From positions 5,704,001 through 5,768,000 of the forward strand of contig NZ_CP022098.1 in assembly GCF_002305875.1 (NCBI RefSeq): a stretch of 64,000 nucleotides of DNA, given 5' to 3'. The notes under the pieces were generated by a model. The model was not told where the DNA came from and did not search any database. It saw only the letters and a program-made list of their open reading frames with translations. The position numbers and the translations under genes were made by a program. Positions 61,914 through 64,000 of the stretch are shown here, one piece after another (the stretch's first letter is position 1; every line of letters begins with the position of its first letter). The DNA comes from Cystobacter fuscus. GTDB taxonomy: Bacteria > Myxococcota > Myxococcia > Myxococcales > Myxococcaceae.

Positions 61914-62153
61914 GTGCACACCATCTTCGTCATGATCAAGTGTGAGCTGGGGCAGACGTACAAGACGGCGGCGATGATCGCCGACCAGGTCGACGAGGCA
62001 GCGGAGGTGTACTCGACCTCGGGAGGGTACGATCTGCTGGCCAAGTTCCACCTCGACAAGGCCCAGGACATCGGTCGCTTCGTCACCGAGCGAATCCAGA
62101 CGATGCCCGGCATCAAGGACACCTACACCATCACCACCTTCAGCGCCTTCTAG
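61914..62153 (+). CDS. Stand-alone Lrp/AsnC ligand-binding (RAM) domain protein
   Basis: 79 residues from GTG 61914 with GGGAGG two bases upstream. Reads VHTIFVMIKCELGQTYKTAA, EAAEVYSTSGGYDLLAKFHL, PGIKDTYTITTFSAF, the ferredoxin-like ligand domain of Lrp/AsnC without the helix-turn-helix. It binds small metabolites and forms oligomers, but cannot bind DNA alone. Likely co-transcribed with the desaturase. Confidence 0.85.
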   Translation: MHTIFVMIKCELGQTYKTAAMIADQVDEAAEVYSTSGGYDLLAKFHLDKAQDIGRFVTERIQTMPGIKDTYTITTFSAF

Positions 62154-62194
62154 CGGGCGGGGGCGGTGTCCGTAATCGAGTACGTGAGGCTGCG

Positions 62195-62944
62195 ATGATG
62201 AAGGTGACTTCGGTTCAGGAGACGGCCCCGGTGGAGACCCCTTCTTCGACGACCCAGCAGAAGCCCCTCCTGCAGCTCGAGGGCATCACGAAGGTCTTCG
62301 AGACGGAGGAGGTGGAGACGCATGCGCTCTCCGACGTCCACTTCACGGTGCGGCCCGGTGAGTGGGTCTCCATCGTGGGGCCCTCGGGCTCGGGGAAGAC
62401 GACGCTGCTGGCGCTGCTGGGGCTGTTGGACACGGCCTCCAAGGGCTCCTACTTGCTGGATGGCCGGTCGGTGCTGGACCTGTCCCCAGCGGAACAGGCG
62501 CTGGTGCGCAACCAGCACATCGGCTTCATCTTCCAGAGCTTCAACCTCATCGGCGATCTCTCCGTCTATGAGAACGTGGAGCTGCCGCTCACCTATCGCG
62601 GCATGCCGGCGGACGAGCGCCGCCAGCGGGTGGAGCGGGCGCTGGAGCAGGTGGGAATGAGCCACCGGGCGCGGCATATGCCGGGGCAGCTCTCCGGCGG
62701 CCAGCAGCAGCGCGTGGCCGTGGCGCGTGCCGTGGCGGGGGCGCCGCTCATCCTCCTGGCCGACGAGCCCACCGGTAACCTCGACTCCAAGAACGGCGAG
62801 CAGGTGATGCAGCTGCTCTCCGAGCTCCACAAGGGCGGCGCCACCCTCATCATGGTGACGCACGATCCGAACCAGGCGCGGCTCGGTACGCGCATGGTGA
62901 GCCTCTTCGACGGCCGCGTCGTCCAGGACGAGCGCCTCCGCTGA
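62195..62944 (+). CDS. ABC transporter ATP-binding protein (LolD/MacB type)
   Basis: 249 residues. Walker A VGPSGSGKTTLLALLGLLD, Q-loop FIFQSFNLIGDLSVYENVEL, signature LSGGQQQRVAVARAV, Walker B LILLADEPTGNLDSKNG, H-loop MVTHDPNQA. The EPTGNLD form and size belong to the LolD/MacB/FtsE group that power lipoprotein release or efflux. No permease follows within the window; an NtrC-type regulator starts 17 bases later. Confidence 0.93.
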   Translation: MMKVTSVQETAPVETPSSTTQQKPLLQLEGITKVFETEEVETHALSDVHFTVRPGEWVSIVGPSGSGKTTLLALLGLLDTASKGSYLLDGRSVLDLSPAEQALVRNQHIGFIFQSFNLIGDLSVYENVELPLTYRGMPADERRQRVERALEQVGMSHRARHMPGQLSGGQQQRVAVARAVAGAPLILLADEPTGNLDSKNGEQVMQLLSELHKGGATLIMVTHDPNQARLGTRMVSLFDGRVVQDERLR

Positions 62945-62961
62945 CCTCTCCGAGAGCCGCC

Positions 62962-64000
62962 GTGTCCGAGTCCGCATCCGCCACCCCCGCCGGTGCGCCG
63001 CAGCCGCGCATCCTCATCGCCGACGACCAGGCCGACGTCCTGGAGGCGTTGCGCTTCCTGCTCAAGCGCGACGGGTACGTCATCCACTCCGCTCAGTCCC
63101 CGGCCGGCGTCCTGGCCACGCTGGAGTCCGAGGACGTGGATGTGCTGTTGATGGATCTCAACTACGCGCGGGACACCACCTCCGGGCGAGAGGGGTTGGA
63201 GCTGCTCGCGCGCGTGCGCCAGCTCGACTCCTTGTTGCCGGTGGTGGTGATGACGGCGTGGGGCAGCGTGGAGGGGGCGGTGGAGGCCATGCGTGGCGGA
63301 GCGCGCGACTACGTGCAGAAGCCGTGGGACAACACGCGGCTGCTGGCCACGCTGCGCACCCAGCTCGAGCTGAGCCGGGCGCTGCGCCGTTCCCGCAGGC
63401 TGGAGGAGGAGAACACCCACCTGCGCAAGGGCGGGGAGCGCCCGGCCTTCGTCGGCGAGTCCCGGGCGATGCAGCCCATTCGCCGCATGGTGGAGCGCGT
63501 GGCGCCCTCGGGGGCCAACGTCCTCATCACCGGAGAGCACGGCACGGGCAAGGAGGTGGTGGCGCGGTGGATCCACACGGCCTCGGGTCACCCCGAGCGG
63601 CCCTTCGTCGCCGTCAACTCGGGAGGACTGTCCGAGGGCCTCTTCGAGAGCGAGTTGTTCGGCCACGTGAAGGGGGCTTTCACCGACGCGAAGACGGATC
63701 GCATCGGCAGCTTCGAGCTGGCCGACGGGGGGACGCTCTTCCTGGACGAGATTGGCAACATGCCGCTCACGCAGCAGGCCAAGCTCCTGCGCGTGCTCCA
63801 GACGGGCGAACTGCACCCGGTGGGCTCCTCCAAGGTACGCCGGGTGTCGGTGCGCGTCGTCTCCGCGACGAACGTGGACCTGTCCAGGGCGGTGGCCGAG
63901 GGCTGTTTCCGCGAGGACCTGCTCTACCGGCTCAACACGGTGGAGGTGCACCTGCCGCCGTTGAGGGAGCGTCGCGAGGACATCGCCCCGCTGGCCGCGC
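62962..64000 (+). CDS. NtrC-family sigma-54-dependent response regulator, 3' end outside window
   Basis: 346 residues visible from GTG 62962, open to the window end. Receiver (PRILIADDQADVLEALRFLL, phospho-acceptor in LLMDLNYARD, VVVMTAWGSVEGA, YVQKPWDN), a coiled linker, then the AAA+ domain: Walker A ITGEHGTGKEVVAR, the sigma-54 contact motif ELFGHVKGAFTDA, Walker B GGTLFLDEIGNM, and RRVSVRVVSATNVDL. The C-terminal HTH lies outside. It may be activated by a kinase encoded downstream and regulate the ABC system beside it. Confidence 0.93.
   Translation, partial: MSESASATPAGAPQPRILIADDQADVLEALRFLLKRDGYVIHSAQSPAGVLATLESEDVDVLLMDLNYARDTTSGREGLELLARVRQLDSLLPVVVMTAWGSVEGAVEAMRGGARDYVQKPWDNTRLLATLRTQLELSRALRRSRRLEEENTHLRKGGERPAFVGESRAMQPIRRMVERVAPSGANVLITGEHGTGKEVVARWIHTASGHPERPFVAVNSGGLSEGLFESELFGHVKGAFTDAKTDRIGSFELADGGTLFLDEIGNMPLTQQAKLLRVLQTGELHPVGSSKVRRVSVRVVSATNVDLSRAVAEGCFREDLLYRLNTVEVHLPPLRERREDIAPLAA

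Overview
The window is about 64 kb of high-GC, gene-dense DNA that reads as a chromosomal segment of a myxobacterium of the Cystobacterineae (Cystobacter/Archangium/Stigmatella/Myxococcus type). The assignment rests on overall GC bias, many lipoproteins, a Ser/Thr protein kinase next to a DUF2381 protein (a myxobacterial paralogous family), a myxobacterial lipoprotein-toxin/immunity pair, and very long stop-free shadow frames opposite real genes. No species can be named. I see no rRNA, tRNA, CRISPR array, intact IS element or replication origin.

Layout. 0-4.5 kb: a methionine/threonine operon (aspartokinase-homoserine dehydrogenase, cut by the window edge, then two tandem PLP trans-sulfuration enzymes). 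4.5-8 kb: ABM-domain protein, relic DNA, DUF2381 protein and a membrane Ser/Thr kinase. 8-19 kb: an accessory region built by duplication and deletion. It holds a Tox-REase-5/Imm52 lipoprotein toxin-immunity pair, collapsed duplicates of that pair and of a GST-LysR-DUF3565 block, a PL6 alginate-lyase-like enzyme, and a protein made of nested 22-residue repeats behind a good sigma-54 promoter, followed by a trigger-factor-like protein. 19-29 kb: secreted lipoproteins, DUF427, an SDR enzyme, a second polysaccharide lyase-like protein, a LuxR-type regulator, twin HtrA-like proteases and a ketopantoate reductase-like enzyme. 29-36 kb: Cys-rich lipoprotein, a 1176-residue VIT/VWA/DUF2135 lipoprotein, a LysR/aldo-keto reductase divergent pair and a DoxX-like protein. 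36-45 kb: a beta-propeller sensor kinase, aconitase, a GNAT-like protein with a tiny upstream ORF, and an OmpR-type two-component pair with a striking repeat array in its promoter. 45-51 kb: alpha/beta hydrolase, hemerythrin, a zinc-ribbon protein, MarR, a COG0523 metal GTPase behind a perfect palindrome, an HPt protein and topoisomerase IB. 51-60 kb: YqiJ-like membrane protein, flotillin-like protein and a 1822-residue AAA ATPase, the strongest candidate for an incompletely described system. 60-64 kb: DUF1275 protein, fatty-acid desaturase, stand-alone Lrp ligand domain, a LolD/MacB-type ABC ATPase and an NtrC-type regulator cut by the window end.

The genes most likely to work together are the methionine operon, the toxin and its translationally coupled immunity gene, the OmpR/kinase pair, and the YqiJ-flotillin-AAA set. 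All domain calls come from reading translated motifs by eye; no database search was run.
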